Shown here in pieces: positions 10,451-20,702 of a stretch of 64,000 bases of DNA; the first letter of the stretch is position 1; every line of letters starts with the position of its first letter. The notes beneath the pieces are model-generated. The model saw nothing but the letters and a program-made list of their open reading frames with translations. It was not told the origin of the DNA and did not search any database. Made by a program: the position numbers and the translations under genes. Source of the DNA: Serpula lacrymans var. lacrymans S7.9 (lineage: Eukaryota; Basidiomycota; Agaricomycetes; Boletales; Serpulaceae); NCBI RefSeq assembly GCF_000218685.1, contig NW_006763302.1, forward strand, positions 1,419,578 through 1,483,577, written 5' to 3'.

Positions 10451-12120
10451 TCATGCACCAAAGTTGATTGGTAGCATGAACAGGTGTTAATAATGAATAA
10501 CAAAGCAAATATTCAAAAGACTCACCTTTGCACCACACAGGCACAGTGCCATGTGGAATAGTAATTAATATTGTCTTTTTTGAACTTGTGGCTGATCCAC
10601 ACCCACCTCTATTAGGCAATCAAGTTGCGCTCACCTTTACTTTCCATTCAGTACTTTTGGCATTTTGGCAAATTTTTGCATCGCCACTAGTTGCACATTG
10701 TATTGCACCCTCACTTGTGTTGTTTCCCTTACTCCCCCTTCTTTACCTAGCCCCACCATGAGCCCTCTTCTTTCCTTTATCTTTGCCACTTTTTTGTCAC
10801 CTCTTTGCTCCTCCTACTTATTTTCCTTGCCCCTTCACCACATCTGATGTCACCACTCTCCATCTGCTTCCATTGCTAAATCTGTTGACCACCACATGCC
10901 ACTGCTAATATCAGCAAAGCCCTGGCAACCAGTCCAATTTGGGCAACAGGTCCATCTTCATGACGTCAATCTTCCATTGTATACCATCAAATCATTGGTC
11001 ACTCATCTTGCCTGGTTGGAGCGTAGGTGGGTAGTTTTCAAGCTGGAGAAGGTTTATCCCCTTGCATTGCCTATGTACATTGCTGTCCCATTCACTTGGG
11101 TACACCTACCACACACTGCCTGGGACTCACCTGTTCCAAATTGGAACTACCCCGGATGTGGACTAGGTGGTGGACTGGTGGCTCCAGTTCCTTTTTTTCA
11201 GCAGAACATTCATTTATAGTGCAATTAATTTTGATTTTTGAATCATTTTTATGGACACATATTTTTTTAGAATGCCTGACTGACAATAAAGGAACTGTGT
11301 TGATACTGACATTTTTTTGCTTTACCCTTTTTTTTACTGCATCTTCCCATGACTTCATGATTTTCTTGCTCTCTTTCTGTTATTAGACTTTATTTTAGGG
11401 CTGTACAAACCTGTGACATTACTTACACAGCATTTATTGCTCTATCACTTCCTTTTCCTTATTTTGACGATCTTATCCTGTACTACCTATGCAGGATTTG
11501 TCAGTGTATATTCCTTCCTTCATGTTCTTTCTTATTCTTTTTGCACAGCTATATCATGCATAGCCTTTCTTTCCTTTACTATATAAACCCCTGTATTCTA
11601 TCTTGTAAAAACAAAAATCCAATCCAGACTTCTTCTCTAATCTCAAGTCCAGTCCTTACTGCTACTTGTGATCCAGTGTGGTCACAACACTTCCCACTGC
11701 TACTACTATTAACTGCTGTTATTGTTACTCACCACTTCTGAAGTTATTGTTATCCCCTTTGATTAGAGTCCTTCTGAGCACTACAGTCTGTGCGTTAGGA
11801 GTCTGCTATCACTAGGAACCTTATCACTACGTCATTCTCAAATCTACCTTGTGCTACAATTAGCAAGTTAGTGCTTATCCATACTTGTCAAAAAGCCTCT
11901 ATCATCTATCTTCCAACTATCCCTCCTCCTCAAAACCCACACCCATATATCTCTGGGTTTTACTTGAAGGACCATTATACATACCAAACCATGAACAACC
12001 AGATCACCCACCATTCTAGGAGGAAAATCCCATACACAAGTTCTGTGGAATCTGGGAGGAATATTTGTTAGTTTGTTTTTGTGTGCAGTTTTCTAACACC
12101 AGTTCTCATTATTGACACCA
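10451..12120 (+). mobile_element. 1.7 kb dispersed repeat, copy B
   Basis: It aligns by eye along its whole length with 1386-3190. Shared marks include the start TCATGCACCAAA, the block GTAATTAATATTG, GGCAACAGGTCCATCTTCAT, AATAAAGGAACTGTGTTGAT, the TATATAAA box (11580-11587) and the tail TTTCTAACA. Copy B is shorter by about 130 bases. Where copy A has CpG, copy B usually has TpG or CpA, so B looks older or more heavily deaminated. It lies between gag-like sequence on the right and the unknown ORFs at 9498-10387 on the left. Confidence 0.75.
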
Positions 12121-12186
12121 TGCTTACCAGTCAGAGAGTCCGTGCTTACTCCTGACCCTTGAGAAATTCCTTTCTTTTTGTCTCCT

Positions 12187-12601
12187 TGTAACAACCAAGA
12201 GTTAGTTACTCTGGCGCACAACTAGAACAAGCAAAGAGTAGAGAGATAAGAAAGGGATCATCCCTTAGGTTTTAACAAGTTAGTTGTGAGGATACAACAG
12301 AAGGACTTGCTGAGGAGTCTCCTTGATCTATTGGGGTATTTATACTACTACAAGCTATTTGTACATGTGTACTATACAGTTGATAAAAGCAGCAGCTGAT
12401 GATGTCAGAGGGCGCAGCCCATGTGACTAGCTCCACTGTGTGAGAGACTTGTAGCTAAAATAAGAATAAAGGCAGTGCTGCGCAAGAAAGAGGAGCTTGA
12501 ACAAAAAGGGAAAGTGCCGCATGGCACGGAGTGTGAAAACTACGGTAAAAGGTTAAAGTGGAGAATAAAAATTAAAGGTCCAAAAATGTGTCATCATAAC
12601 A
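12187..12601 (-). repeat. Solo LTR (415 bp) with perfect 5-bp target-site duplication
   Basis: Same family as the LTR at 6410-6793, sharing for example ACTCTGGCGCAC and ACATGTGTACTATACAGTTG. The plus strand reads TGTAACAACC...ATCATAACA and is flanked on both sides by CTCCT (12182-12186 and 12602-12606). That is the signature of integrase-mediated insertion followed by LTR-LTR recombination. It sits inside gag coding sequence just after a zinc knuckle. Confidence 0.9.
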
Positions 12602-13084
12602 CTCCTCCTGTGTTGTGGTTGCTTCTCTAGCTGCAACCTTCTTCAGCGGGCAGTTCCTTGCAATGTGGCCTGGTTGACTGCATCCATAACATAACCCAAA
12701 CAGGCTCTGTTGGTCCATGCCCATAGGTACACCTTGTCTGGGGAATACACTTTGCTGAGGTTCATCCTCAAACCTTTTTGCATACTGATTTGTCTGAGGT
12801 TTCACCATCTGCTATGGCTGCTGCTGCTGTTGCACATGTTGGTACATATATATCTGTTGTTTGTAGATAGGCCTCAACAACTGCATGAAATATAGGTCTT
12901 GACGGCTGCGTGACTTCTCTTTTTCATCTTCCATCTAATTAAAACTCTTCTCTTCTTGCCTACCATGCATAAGCTTGTGTTTTCCATTCAGAGAACGTCT
13001 TTGGTAGGTTTTTCTGGATGCCTGGCCAAGTTCTTGATAAAAGGCAATAGATCAGAGTATGAGAGCTGAAGAGTATCTGTATAA
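12602..13084 (-). pseudogene. Gag C-terminal fragment with CCHC zinc knuckle
   Basis: Minus-strand frame 12572-12808 contains CYGCSQPGHIARNC, a canonical retroviral-type CX2CX4HX4C knuckle that packages element RNA. A Gln-rich stretch lies just upstream. Upstream of that, between about 13080 and 12900, gag-like sequence continues in changing frames (FSEWKTQAYAW, then an acidic/basic MEDEKEKSRS stretch) with stops, so the gene is dead. The solo LTR cuts its 3' end. It is probably the same gag as the capsid-like piece at 13716-14127, separated by an insert. Confidence 0.7.
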
Positions 13085-13715
13085 GCGTGAATCCAAACTA
13101 ATATTGAACTAAAGAATAATACAGGGAATATCTACTTTTTATATACTGAATAGTAGTGGTCAGGCTAGAAAGAAAGAAAAGTACAAGAGTGGCCTGACTG
13201 AATAGTCAACCAATAAGAAAAAAAGGGGAAGTGGTTCAATCTATCTTATTTACTAATCATGTGAGAGAGAGTCTTGGTAAGAGATGTACAATTGGCTGCA
13301 TCAGTAAGCCCATGAGAAGGCACTAAGTCATAGCCTACATCACTGATTAATATCTCTCAAAAGTATTCCCGGACATAGCATTAGGTTGTTGCTATGCCAT
13401 TTGGATATCTTCTCAAGGGTCTATGACAGTTCTTCTTCGTTGTAAGTACAATAGGATGTGAGTATGAAGGGAAAATAAAAAGAAAAAAGATAAGAGTAAT
13501 AATGTGCCGGCTGTGATTTCTAGTCCAAGGGCGAGAGGAGTGATGGGGAATGAGTTGGATGATGGGAATGCAATGAGAAAAAATTGATTCCTCACAATTT
13601 CCAGCTTTGTCCATGAGCATTGTAAAATGGCTGAAGAATTTGTTGCAGTATTTATTCTCCTGTTTGTATACTTTTTGTTTACCACTTGTAACCTTTTGTT
13701 TAAATTATACTTGAG
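13085..13715 (-). mobile_element. About 630-bp insert in gag carrying a small hydrophobic ORF
   Basis: Gag-like coding stops at about 13716 and resumes near 13084; the block between is unrelated to gag. On the minus strand it holds a frame (13413-13718, no clear ATG) with SFPITPLALGLE followed by a strongly hydrophobic helix (LLLLSFFFLF) and a basic tail. The block shares several stretches with 16880-17400: CTAAAGAAT.ATACAG, GTGCCGGCTG and the hydrophobic ORF itself. This suggests a repeat family. On the minus strand the block is bounded by GT and AG, so an intron-like origin cannot be excluded. Confidence 0.45.
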
Positions 13716-14127
13716 CAAGATTGGTCAGGATGGTTGAGAGAGTCAGCCATACAGGGGTAGTTGTGTCAAGAGCTTTAGTAAGAATGTTCTCTTTCCAAGC
13801 TTTTACTGCTGATATTCCTTGGTCACTGATTTTGGACAGGAGGTATATGAGCTTTGTTTTCTCATCTGGAAAGTAGGATGTGTAGGCAGTCAAGGATAAC
13901 TGAAGTGCTTTGTGCCATGCTATAAGTTGTTCCTTCTCTCTTTTAAATTCAAAGGGTTTGGCTGCAAGAGTTACTTTGCTGTGTAATTGTCTGGTGGGGT
14001 TAGACATGGATGAGGATTCCAGTGGGATAGGAGGGGGAGGTGGATATTGAGGTGGTAGAGGTTGTGTATGTCTAGGAGGCATCTCTGGTTCAATCAGTGG
14101 CTTTGGGTTGCGGTATTCAGAAAACAC
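13716..14127 (-). pseudogene. Gag capsid-like fragment
   Basis: The 140-codon minus frame begins with a Pro-rich linker. A helical domain follows (KPFEFKREKEQLIAWHKALQ, FPDEKTKLIYLLSKI, AVKAWKENIL), with the pattern of Gypsy capsid domains: a small-domain start, W at the first helix, DEKTKL, then W. It runs out at the insert. No ATG is certain for the parent gene. A retroelement capsid is likely; the exact family is not assignable by eye. Confidence 0.6.
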
Positions 14128-14393
14128 GTTGAAAGATGAAAAGGGTTTATTTAATTTGAACTGTAATCAAACTCATCGCTCCAATCTGTAGAAGTAAACC
14201 AAAAAATATTCTCTTCTTCATCTAGGTCTCTTTCCACCTGTGAGCTAGTGGTATAATTACTTTTCAAGTTGGAGATGTCTGGAGAAGTAGATCTTTCAAT
14301 GAGGATGTTTTCTTCTATCAGGGATGAGACGGGAGGGATGTAAGAATAATTTCCTCTTTGTAGGTGAAACTCTCACCAGGAAAAAAACTTTGG

Positions 14394-14537
14394 CTATATA
14401 GCAGAGGCAATACTATTTATGCTATTATAGCTCTGATAGTACTATATAGCAAAGGTAATACTATTTGTGCTATTATAGCTCTGATAGTGCTATATAGCAG
14501 AGGCATTACTATAAATGCTATTATAGCTTTTATAATA
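14394..14537. repeat. 48-bp tandem repeat, three units
   Basis: CTATATAGC recurs at 14394, 14442 and 14490, exactly 48 bases apart. Each unit contains a GCTATTATAGC palindrome. Degenerate TATAGC-rich sequence extends to about 14640 and again around 14880-15030. The tract can fold into AT-rich hairpins. It has no coding potential. Confidence 0.8.
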
Positions 14538-14756
14538 CTATAAGTTTAAGCACACATGCATAGTGTTATATAGCTAGCCAAGGCATTATAATAGCTCTTA
14601 TAGCTCTAATAGCCTATATAGCTGTTAAGACCATAGTACATATTTATAGTAATGCTTTATCCAAGTATAAGTTGTGACAATGTGTTAAAAAAAATGACAA
14701 GTCCATAAAAGGTTAATAATTACACATGTATAGTATATTTTGTAAGCCTTTATGCT

Positions 14757-14858
14757 TTAGTGGATAAATGTGTGGTATGTAGCTGTAGATTGATTGGTCA
14801 GCAAAAAAGCAGACCAACAGGTTGAGAGTTCAAACCTTGTGTGTGAGATTATTTTTTT
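14757..14858 (+). other. tRNA-like Pol III unit, possible SINE or decayed tRNA
   Basis: An A-box-like TTAGTGGATAAATG at 14757-14770 is followed about 55 bases later by a B-box-like AGTTCAAACC (14827-14836). A T7 run at 14852-14858 could terminate Pol III. The flanks do not form an acceptor stem, so it is not a working tRNA. A tRNA-derived SINE inside the repeat nest would explain it; chance resemblance is possible. Confidence 0.3.
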
Positions 14859-14929
14859 AAATCAGCCACAAGCTCTCTCATAGCTCATATAGTCAGCCAT
14901 ATGCTATAAGTGCTATAAAAGGCTATAGC

Positions 14930-15720
14930 CAACTATAAGAGTACTATAAGAGCACATTGTTCCTGAATAGATGTTGGGGTTTCTATTGCAGCTATGATCA
15001 CTATGACAACTATATTTGCAACTATAGTACTATTAGAGTCTATATAGCCAAAGTGTTTTTCCTGATGCTGGTCTGTACTGTGAGTATATTCAGTTATTGT
15101 CTCAAATGGGTACTCCCCAGAACTCAGTATTGATTTCTGTAACAATAAAGTGGTCAGTAGGGTGGCGGATGACTAAATTAAATATCTCCTTTCTGTAGTC
15201 TTGGTATTCTCCAAATAATTTGCAGACATTTCTGATCTGTCTTTATACACGTTCCCTGTTTCTTCCTTCAAGAATCTCATGTCCGATTTTAAACATGAGT
15301 TTGAAAAACTGCAAGATGCAAGCAACTATCCTTTGTATCTTATTGCAGCAGTAAGGGGTGACAACTAATATGTGGACTCCTGTTTTGAGATAATCTCAGA
15401 GGTTAAAGGTGTTGTTCTGTTCAGGTGTGAGAGGAAGAGTCTTTTGAGAGGGACAGGATCAAAGGATGCTGTGATGTATATGTCAATTTTTGATGGTGCA
15501 ATGAAAGTTTCAAGGATTTTTAGGTAGGATGCGGAGTAAGGTCTCCAATGGATGATAATTCCACAGTGGAGTAGAAAGTGGATCTCTCTTCTGTCTTGTT
15601 TTGGTGTAAATGCAAGCTGGGGGGTTTCAATATAGTTTTGTAAGTGATAAAGGCATGGGGAGATTCCGTCTGCTAACACTAGGAGAGCAGTTTTATGGTC
15701 TGCTACCTATTGTCTGAGTT
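14930..15720 (-). pseudogene. Gag-like or element-specific ORF fragments downstream of an LTR
   Basis: Two minus frames (15365-15679 and 14933-15145) lie head to tail with stops between them. They follow the LTR at 15779-16199 on the minus strand, the place for a gag gene. The first has a hydrophilic, helix-rich sequence (YHLQNYIETPQLAF, KQDRREIHFLLHCG). The second ends in a hydrophobic stretch. I recognise no domain, and assignment to gag rests only on position. Confidence 0.35.
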
Positions 15721-15778
15721 CATGTCTCTATGAGCTGTTGTTCCAATGAGGGGGTTCTAGAATTCTCTGTTCATAGAT

Positions 15779-16199
15779 TGTGACAACGCCAACAAGACAC
15801 AGCCTTGGGGCACTGGAGCACAATAAAAACAACACTCAAAATAAGAGAAAGAGGTGGGAGTGATGACCCATTGGGTAGGACCGAGTTAGTTGTAGGTGAA
15901 CAACAGGAGGACTTGCTGAGTCTCTCCCCATGTATTGCTCCAGTATATATACTAAAATACATGAGGTACTGTATAGTTATAAATAAAGTTTAAAAGTCTG
16001 ATGTCTAGCATGTGACTGGTCACATGATGAGTCTAGACACTGGTCAGGTGATGTGTCACGTGACTTGGTCATGTGACTTATAAAAGTCGAAAATGTAAAG
16101 TAAAGTAAATGGTCACATGACTGGTCATGTGACTTGGAAAATGAAAAGTTAAAGTACAAAAGTGAAGCGTAAGTAGGTGCTGGTATGTCTATTGTAACA
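15779..16199 (-). repeat. LTR of a further family (421 bp) with clustered CACGTG-like palindromes
   Basis: The plus strand runs from TGTGACAACG to TATTGTAACA, so it has inverted TGTTACA/TGTGACA ends. It shares the stretch AACAGGAGGACTTGCTGAG with the LTRs at 6410 and 12187 but is otherwise different. Flanking 5-mers (TAGAT, GTAAG) do not match, so it is probably one end of a longer element rather than a solo LTR. Region 16010-16135 holds many TCACATGA/GTCATGTGAC motifs, including a perfect GTCACGTGAC at 16055-16064. Confidence 0.6.
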
Positions 16200-17193
16200 G
16201 TAAGTGCAATGTATTGACAAAGTTGGGAGATTTTAAAGGCTAGATTGTTAACTGCTAGAACTAACTTTTCTAATTCACTGATAAAAGAGGATGAAGCTGA
16301 TGAGTCTTCATAGTACCCTGTTTCAGCATTGCTGTGGGTAGGTAGGGGATTGGTTATGGAGTTAACAGGTACTGCAATGTGCAGATCTCTGTTATTGAGT
16401 GCGCAGTGGAAATTTTTGAGGGAACGGTGTTTTTCTTCCGTCACCAGGCTATCTCTGACATCCGACACTTTGACAATTGTAGATGTGATCAAATATAACT
16501 GCTATAGTGAGGACTTGTGAAAGGAAGAGCAAAAGTATTACTTCAAGATAGGTGGGGATGTTGGTAGGTCAATTAGCTAATAGCTAGAAGGCAAGGTTGT
16601 GTTTTAGTTGTAGAATGGACAGTGAAAGACAGAATGTCCAAGGGAATGAAGAAAATGGTAGTTAGGACTATAATGGGTTTAAGCAAGATGGTGCACTGTA
16701 AACAGATTGTAGGATGAGCTTTTTATTTTATGAGGCAATGTTTAAACTATAACAAAAAAAAACTATCTCTGACTGCACTTGCAGGGAGTAAAGGGGCACA
16801 ATGAGTCTTGAGATCAATAGATGCTAGAGATTATAGCAAGTCAAGGACAGAGAGTAGACTCAAGGGTTTTGTTGAGGAGTAAAACAGATATTTCAAGTAA
16901 TAAAAAGCTAAAGAATCATACAGAGATATGTAGGGTTTTTATAGTTGACTGTCTATCTCCCCAGACCGAAAGAGGAATAAAGGAAAATGGTCTGAGGATG
17001 GGACTGACCAATAAGACAAAAGAATAACTATTGTATGACTTCATGGATTAATAAGTGGGTGAGAGTGTGTGCTAATAATAGGTTTGTCAGGCATGTTCAG
17101 AAACCGTAATCTCATGATGAGGCACAATCTCTAACTAAAGCCTTTATTAACATGTCCAGACACTAATAGAGTTTGGAGCTGGTTAGCAAGATC
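16200..17193. other. AT-rich transposon-derived sequence without a supported gene
   Basis: CpG-poor, stop-rich sequence. The minus frame 15977-16492 runs across the LTR boundary and is Ser/Thr-rich without a recognisable domain, so I do not call it. Scattered stretches near 16880-16950 match the insert at 13085-13715. Confidence 0.5.
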
Positions 17194-17367
17194 TCAGCTA
17201 CTAGTCCTTACCCATTGTGCCGGCTGACTGAGAGTACTGCCCATTCTCTGATCTGCATAGCGGTGATTAAGAAAACCCGTCAGGGCAATGAGAAAGAATA
17301 TAGCAAATGACACCTCTAGCCCTAAGGCCAGAGGTGTAATGGGGAAAGTGTTTGAAAACCAAGACAT
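17194..17367 (-). CDS. Small hydrophobic ORF, 57 aa, second copy of the FPITPLALGLE family
   Basis: A complete ATG-to-TGA frame. It starts MSWFSNTFPITPLALGLE, then has a hydrophobic helix of about 17 residues (FAIFFLIALTGFL) and a polar tail with Trp. The block around PITPLALGLE is identical in the frame at 13413-13718, although the following helix has diverged. Conservation of the protein where DNA differs hints at selection or a recent common source. It could be a single-pass membrane peptide encoded by a repeat element. Function unknown. Confidence 0.4.
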   Translation of the reverse strand: MSWFSNTFPITPLALGLEVSFAIFFLIALTGFLNHRYADQRMGSTLSQPAQWVRTSS

Positions 17368-18847
17368 AGAAATGAAGAAGTAAGGAAAAGTAAATAGTCC
17401 TTACACAGTTCTGTCAAGCGCTATTAGTGCTGGTTGGCATCTCCCAAAGTTGCTGATGGTAAAGATCAAGTGATGCACAACAAATTTTCCAATACTCAAC
17501 CCCTACAGCAAATGATAATGAGTGGACCAAGCAATGATTGGAGATAGACAGCTGTAGAAATTATATTACATAAGCAAATTTTGGAGCTTTGCCTGAAGAT
17601 TTACTCTGTGATTATAACTGGCTTTTTGTGGCCACCATTGTTCTTTCACATAAGAAGCATGTATTTATATTGTTACAGCATTCATTTGCTAAAGGAATCC
17701 TTCTCCTGTGCCTGTTCCCACGCCCTGAGGGACCGAATATCCAACAACAGCATCTTTTGAGCAAAATCAAATTGAGAGTTGTCTAAGAAAACTGCTCAAA
17801 TCATTCATTTAGATATGTTGGAAGATTGGGTGAGGGTTATTATGCATCATCTGGTGGAGTCAAGAACAAAGACCAGCTTGAGTAAGGCCTTGCATGTTGT
17901 GACCTGAACTCCTGTCAAATACACTAGTTCCTGGACCCAGAGGTTCCAGGTTTCCATTTTGACATTGAAGTTTTTTCTTCCCGGAACCTTATACCTCTTA
18001 TGTACCAACCTACATGACTCACCCTTTCATTTGCAAGCAATTTGTGTGACTCAATTGATACCGCATTCTTGTTTCCTTTGCTGTCCATTCAATATAGTGG
18101 TTTGCATGGTAGCAGACAGAGCCAGATCCTGACATACAAATTTTTGGGGCACCTACAACTAAGTGTGGCCAGAACGGGGTAAACAGCAATGATCAGACAA
18201 TGACAATTATCAGAGATACCTGCAAAACAGTACTGTAAATGAGTCGGTGCTGAAAAACTTTACCTCGCCGTTTGGTACATTGTAGAGAGGAATGCTAATG
18301 CTATAGTAACTCGCCACAACAAGGGGACCAAAACGCAAAACAACCGGGTCCAGGTCTGCCCCGGAGGGCCATGTTATTTGATAGGACTTTTGACAAGATC
18401 GATTTTTTCTTCTCTCGAAAGAGAAATCGCGCTTGAATCTAGGGTGCCTTGTTGTATTGGAGGCTGTAGTGGCAAGGGTTTCATGTAGAACGTGAGTTGC
18501 GGAGTTATGATGCGACTATTGTGCTTTAGGATAAGGCACTTGAAGCGACCCCTGAGAGATTGCCAAGCTCAGAATTTTGCATCTGTTGATAGTACGATTT
18601 CCGGCGACGAATTGATTAGGGCTTAAACACCGTAATTAATTATGGTCGATACCTTTAATACTAGGCCAATGCAGAATCGGAATAACTCAGCGCATGCTCA
18701 CAGACAAGTTTGAGGTGGTATGAGCCGTATCCTGACTTTGGTGGTCACCATCCCAGCGCGTTGTGTACGATTATTGACGCGTTTGCCTTTTTCCACGTCA
18801 CACCGCCATTCCTATTTTCAGTTGCCAGGTCCTTAGCATCCACCATC
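17368..18847. other. Junction between transposon nest and host genes
   Basis: No convincing coding sequence. The short plus ORF 17589-17786 has no family features. From about 18250 CpG becomes common again, marking the change from repeat-derived to host sequence. The last few hundred bases presumably hold the promoter of the gene at 18848. Confidence 0.5.
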
Positions 18848-20269
18848 ATGGGCTCAACTCTCAGCGACATTTCTTCACAAAACGCCCTGACTGCCGCTGT
18901 CGTCGCCGGCGTACTGGTATTTGGATATCTTTCATACTCACCCAAATCCCCGGCTGCCCAGCCCACCGCTGTTACTGCGACTCCGGCTGGCAAGGGAAAG
19001 AAGAAGAAGAAACAAGTTGCGTTGACAAAGAGCCCAGAACATTCCGACAACATGGGCAAAATGCAGGACAAGTCGTCTAAGAACAGCCTAGTTGTAGAAC
19101 CGGCCGTCGTCGCAACCCCAGCGTCCATTCCTGGCGAATTTACTGAAACCGGGACAGTCGCCGAACAGCCGACACCAAAGTCAAAGAAGGGAAAGAAGAA
19201 GAAATCCAAAGGTGTGAGGGGGGAGTCTTCAGCGGGAAAGAATGTCTCTTCCCAGCCCGACCATTCCGATGATGCATCAGGCACTTCCACAGACCTGAAT
19301 TCCCTGCCCACATCGAAACAGAAACGGCCCTCTCCGCCCGCCGCTGCACCGATTCCCCAGCTAAAATCATCCCCTTCTTTTGATACCGATAGTTCCTGGA
19401 CACGTGTCGAGTCCCATCCGCGACCTACAAAACGCTCCTCCCAGGATGCCTCTAATCAGCTGGGTGTCTCAACGGAGTTCGCTAGTAGTGATGCTGGCGT
19501 TACAAGCTCTGCTACAGGCAACTCTTCTCCTGTTACCGAACGCACAGACGATAGTGCCTCCGCAATCGTGGATGCAGACGCGCCCGGATCTACAGGGGTA
19601 AATCGAAGAACTCTCGCTGAGAGGCTTCTCCCGAAACCGAGAAAAACTGGTGTTGCAGAGTACGTCAACGCTCCTATTCGCGCGCCTTAATACTATTACT
19701 CAAAACTCACGCTCTTATTGTTTGGGCAGCATGCTAGAAGAACCAGATTATCCCGGCGTAGCTCGCATCATGCGAGTGCAGCCTCGGCCCGGAGAGAAGC
19801 CGGCGACAGGCTTCTCATGGGCAGATTACGAAGACGTCCATGTTGACGACGGGAGTGCTGGTTTACATGATGCAGACGGAGAAGATGAAGCTGAATGGGG
19901 CGTTGTGAAGAGCAAAAGTCGCTCTAGTAAGCCCCCTCATGTCGCCTATACTCTTTATTAATCACTAACTTCGTATCACTTTCCGTCTCCCTAGAACCGA
20001 ACCGTGCAGAGGCTACGTCCGTATCCTCAACTCAGAAGGCCCCAGATACGATGACGAAACGACAACGACAGAACGCGAATAAGCGCGAAGCGGAGAAAGC
20101 AGCGAAGAGTGAGGTTGAGTCCCAGCGGCTGGCTACCCTCGCAAAACACAAGCGTGACTTGGAGCGTGAACGGATCATGGAACAATACTCACGTAAAGGT
20201 GGTGCAAAGACTCTGGGAGGAGGCATGCAGGCTACCGTTGACGAACGGGGCAAATTGGTTTGGGAATAA
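18848..20269 (+). CDS. Membrane-anchored lysine-rich protein of unknown function (427 aa, 3 exons)
   Basis: Exons 18848-19659, 19730-19926 and 19995-20269 join in phase; both introns are GT-AG of about 70 bp. I start at ATG 18848 (context CACCATCATGG); the frame is open further up but has no other ATG. Residues about 12-31 form a single transmembrane helix (AAVVAGVLVFGYL) near the N-terminus. Runs of lysine follow (KGKKKKK, KKGKKKKSK), then a long Ser/Thr/Pro-rich disordered region. The third exon ends in a charged helical segment (TKRQRQNANKREAEKAAKSE, LERERIMEQYSRK) that looks like the conserved part. The layout suggests an ER or outer-membrane anchored protein with a cytosolic tail, similar in plan to ribosome-receptor-like proteins. 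No enzyme motif is seen. The neighbour is convergent. Confidence 0.8.
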
Positions 20270-20702
20270 CCATGTTTCTTTTAGGACATTTCCCCGTTTT
20301 TTCCCCTTGTCTTACCGTTGTGGCAGATAGAAGTTGTAGTTATTTTAACGGTCGAGGCTTGCAGTTGATACCCGGATTGAGCTATGCATTACAACATTAT
20401 ATTTCGTCAAAGCATGCAAGACAGTAAGATCCAACTACACTGATATCTGATATAGTACATATAGGAGTCTTTCCCGTTTCACGATGGCTGAAGAGGGGTA
20501 TAAAGCGGAGAAAAAATATTGTGGGGACAGTAGAAAGCTACAAGTGGTCAACGTAAGCACGCCAATGATTTCTGCACGTAAAAAAGCCTTGAAGCCAAAC
20601 TAGGATGTACAAGAATATAATACAGAGTCCGGAAATGACAGCGGGAAAAAACGCTGTCTCGTTGTGAAGTCATGTCGCCAGAACAAGAAAATTTACGGAG
20701 CA
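20270..20702. other. Convergent intergenic region
   Basis: 433 bases between the 3' ends of the genes at 18848 and 20703. AT-rich, presumably both 3' UTRs. No ORF or RNA recognised. Confidence 0.5.

Noticed and set aside
14394..14537. Tandem repeat considered as a CRISPR-like array
   Set aside because: Only three units, no unique spacers, no cas genes, and the genome is eukaryotic.
15977..16492. 171-codon minus ORF
   Set aside because: It runs across the LTR boundary at 16199 and through the repeated CACATG cluster; no domain.
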